From the NCBI GenBank assembly GCA_009787675.1, contig WQSU01000118.1:1-5599 (forward strand): a stretch of DNA of 5,599 bases, given 5' to 3'. The notes under the pieces were generated by a model, which saw only the letters and a list, made by a program, of their open reading frames with translations, was not told the DNA's origin and ran no database searches. The position numbers and the translations under genes are program-made. This DNA comes from Lentimicrobiaceae bacterium (GTDB lineage: Bacteria > Bacteroidota > Bacteroidia > Bacteroidales > WCHB1-69). Below are positions 5,256 through 5,599 of this stretch, in pieces. The first letter of the stretch is position 1; each line of letters opens with the position of its first letter.

Positions 5256-5599
5256 TTAACTTTTAATCTTAGACCTTAAATATTCCCAAGTAAATCCTTT
5301 CATCTGGCTCACAATCTCTTCCGGTGTTCCCGTAGCAATAATCTCACCGCCGAACCTTCCGCCTTCAGGTCCCATATCAATAATATGATCTGCCATTTTA
5401 ATGACTTCCATGTTGTGTTCAATCACCAACACTGTATTTCCTTTATTCACAAAACGATTGAGCAAATCTAAAAGGATGGCAATGTCTTGGAAATGCAATC
5501 CGGTGGTGGGTTCATCCAAAATATAAAAGGTGGTTCCCGTGTCTTTTTTAGAGAGTTCGGCGGCTAACTTTACGCGCTGCGCCTCGCCGCCGGATAGGG
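5256..5599 (-). CDS. uvrA: UvrA, excinuclease ABC subunit A, C-terminal end (5' part outside the window)
   Basis: These are the last 113 residues of UvrA, the ATPase that scans DNA for damage and loads UvrB in nucleotide excision repair. The frame is open to the window edge, and the TTG at 5519 is an internal Leu codon. The visible part begins with the ABC signature LSGGEAQRVKLAAEL and continues with a Walker B segment, FYILDEPTTGLHF (visible residues 24-36). It then has the H-loop in VLVIEHN, MADHIIDMGPEGG, and the GGEIIATGTPEEI segment typical of UvrA C-termini. These features match the second nucleotide-binding domain of bacterial UvrA, and the protein ends at a normal place shortly after it. 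No damage or frameshift is seen. It is transcribed toward the VOC gene. The identification is very secure. Confidence 0.97.
   Translation of the reverse strand, partial: LSGGEAQRVKLAAELSKKDTGTTFYILDEPTTGLHFQDIAILLDLLNRFVNKGNTVLVIEHNMEVIKMADHIIDMGPEGGRFGGEIIATGTPEEIVSQMKGFTWEYLRSKIKS

Noticed and set aside
5519..5521. TTG at 5519 (minus strand) as the start of a short ATPase-like gene
   Set aside because: It is the Leu of the Walker B segment YILDEP; the frame continues upstream through the ABC signature to the window edge.

Overview
The window looks like chromosomal DNA from a member of the Bacteroidota that has a type IX secretion system (T9SS). The evidence is AT-rich DNA, Bacteroidota-style promoters (TAnnTTTG -7 boxes), starts without a Shine-Dalgarno sequence, signal peptides of the form MKK...SAQ, and three proteins ending in a type-A T9SS sorting tail (PNP ... 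GIYFVR ... KF-K-K/Q). The mix of cleaved-adhesin and FN3-like modules resembles gingipain/hemagglutinin adhesin regions. That makes Bacteroidales the best guess, but the sequence alone does not fix the genus.

Layout. Positions 2-544 hold the 3' end of a secreted protein gene (FN3-like module plus sorting tail), followed by a strong terminator. Positions 711-2729 encode a complete 672-residue secreted adhesin-like protein: signal peptide, cleaved-adhesin/MAM-like domain, an intact FN3-like module, a second FN3-like module split by a roughly 177-residue inserted module, and a sorting tail. Positions 2890-4071 encode a shorter 393-residue paralogue with only the split FN3-like module and the tail. 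Genes 2 and 3 each have their own predicted promoter and leader, and all three genes end in a terminator, so the array is probably a series of single-gene units produced by duplication rather than an operon. Positions 4165-5223 encode a cytoplasmic two-domain VOC (glyoxalase-fold) protein of unknown substrate, with its own promoter. Convergent to it on the minus strand, 5256-5599 is the C-terminal end of uvrA (nucleotide excision repair).

How the genes relate. The three secreted proteins should be exported by Sec, moved across the outer membrane by the T9SS, and then anchored to the surface or released. Their modules suggest binding or adhesion; no catalytic domain is visible in them. The VOC gene and uvrA are not obviously connected to them.

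The most interesting signal is the nested domain. The same inserted module lies at the same point in an FN3-like host in two neighbouring proteins, while two other copies of the host in this window are uninterrupted. A short leader motif, CCAAAATYTATTT, just upstream of the ATG is shared by genes 2 and 3 and, unexpectedly, by the unrelated VOC gene. No RNA genes, CRISPR array, insertion sequence or attachment site was seen, and no gene-free stretch exceeds 170 bases.
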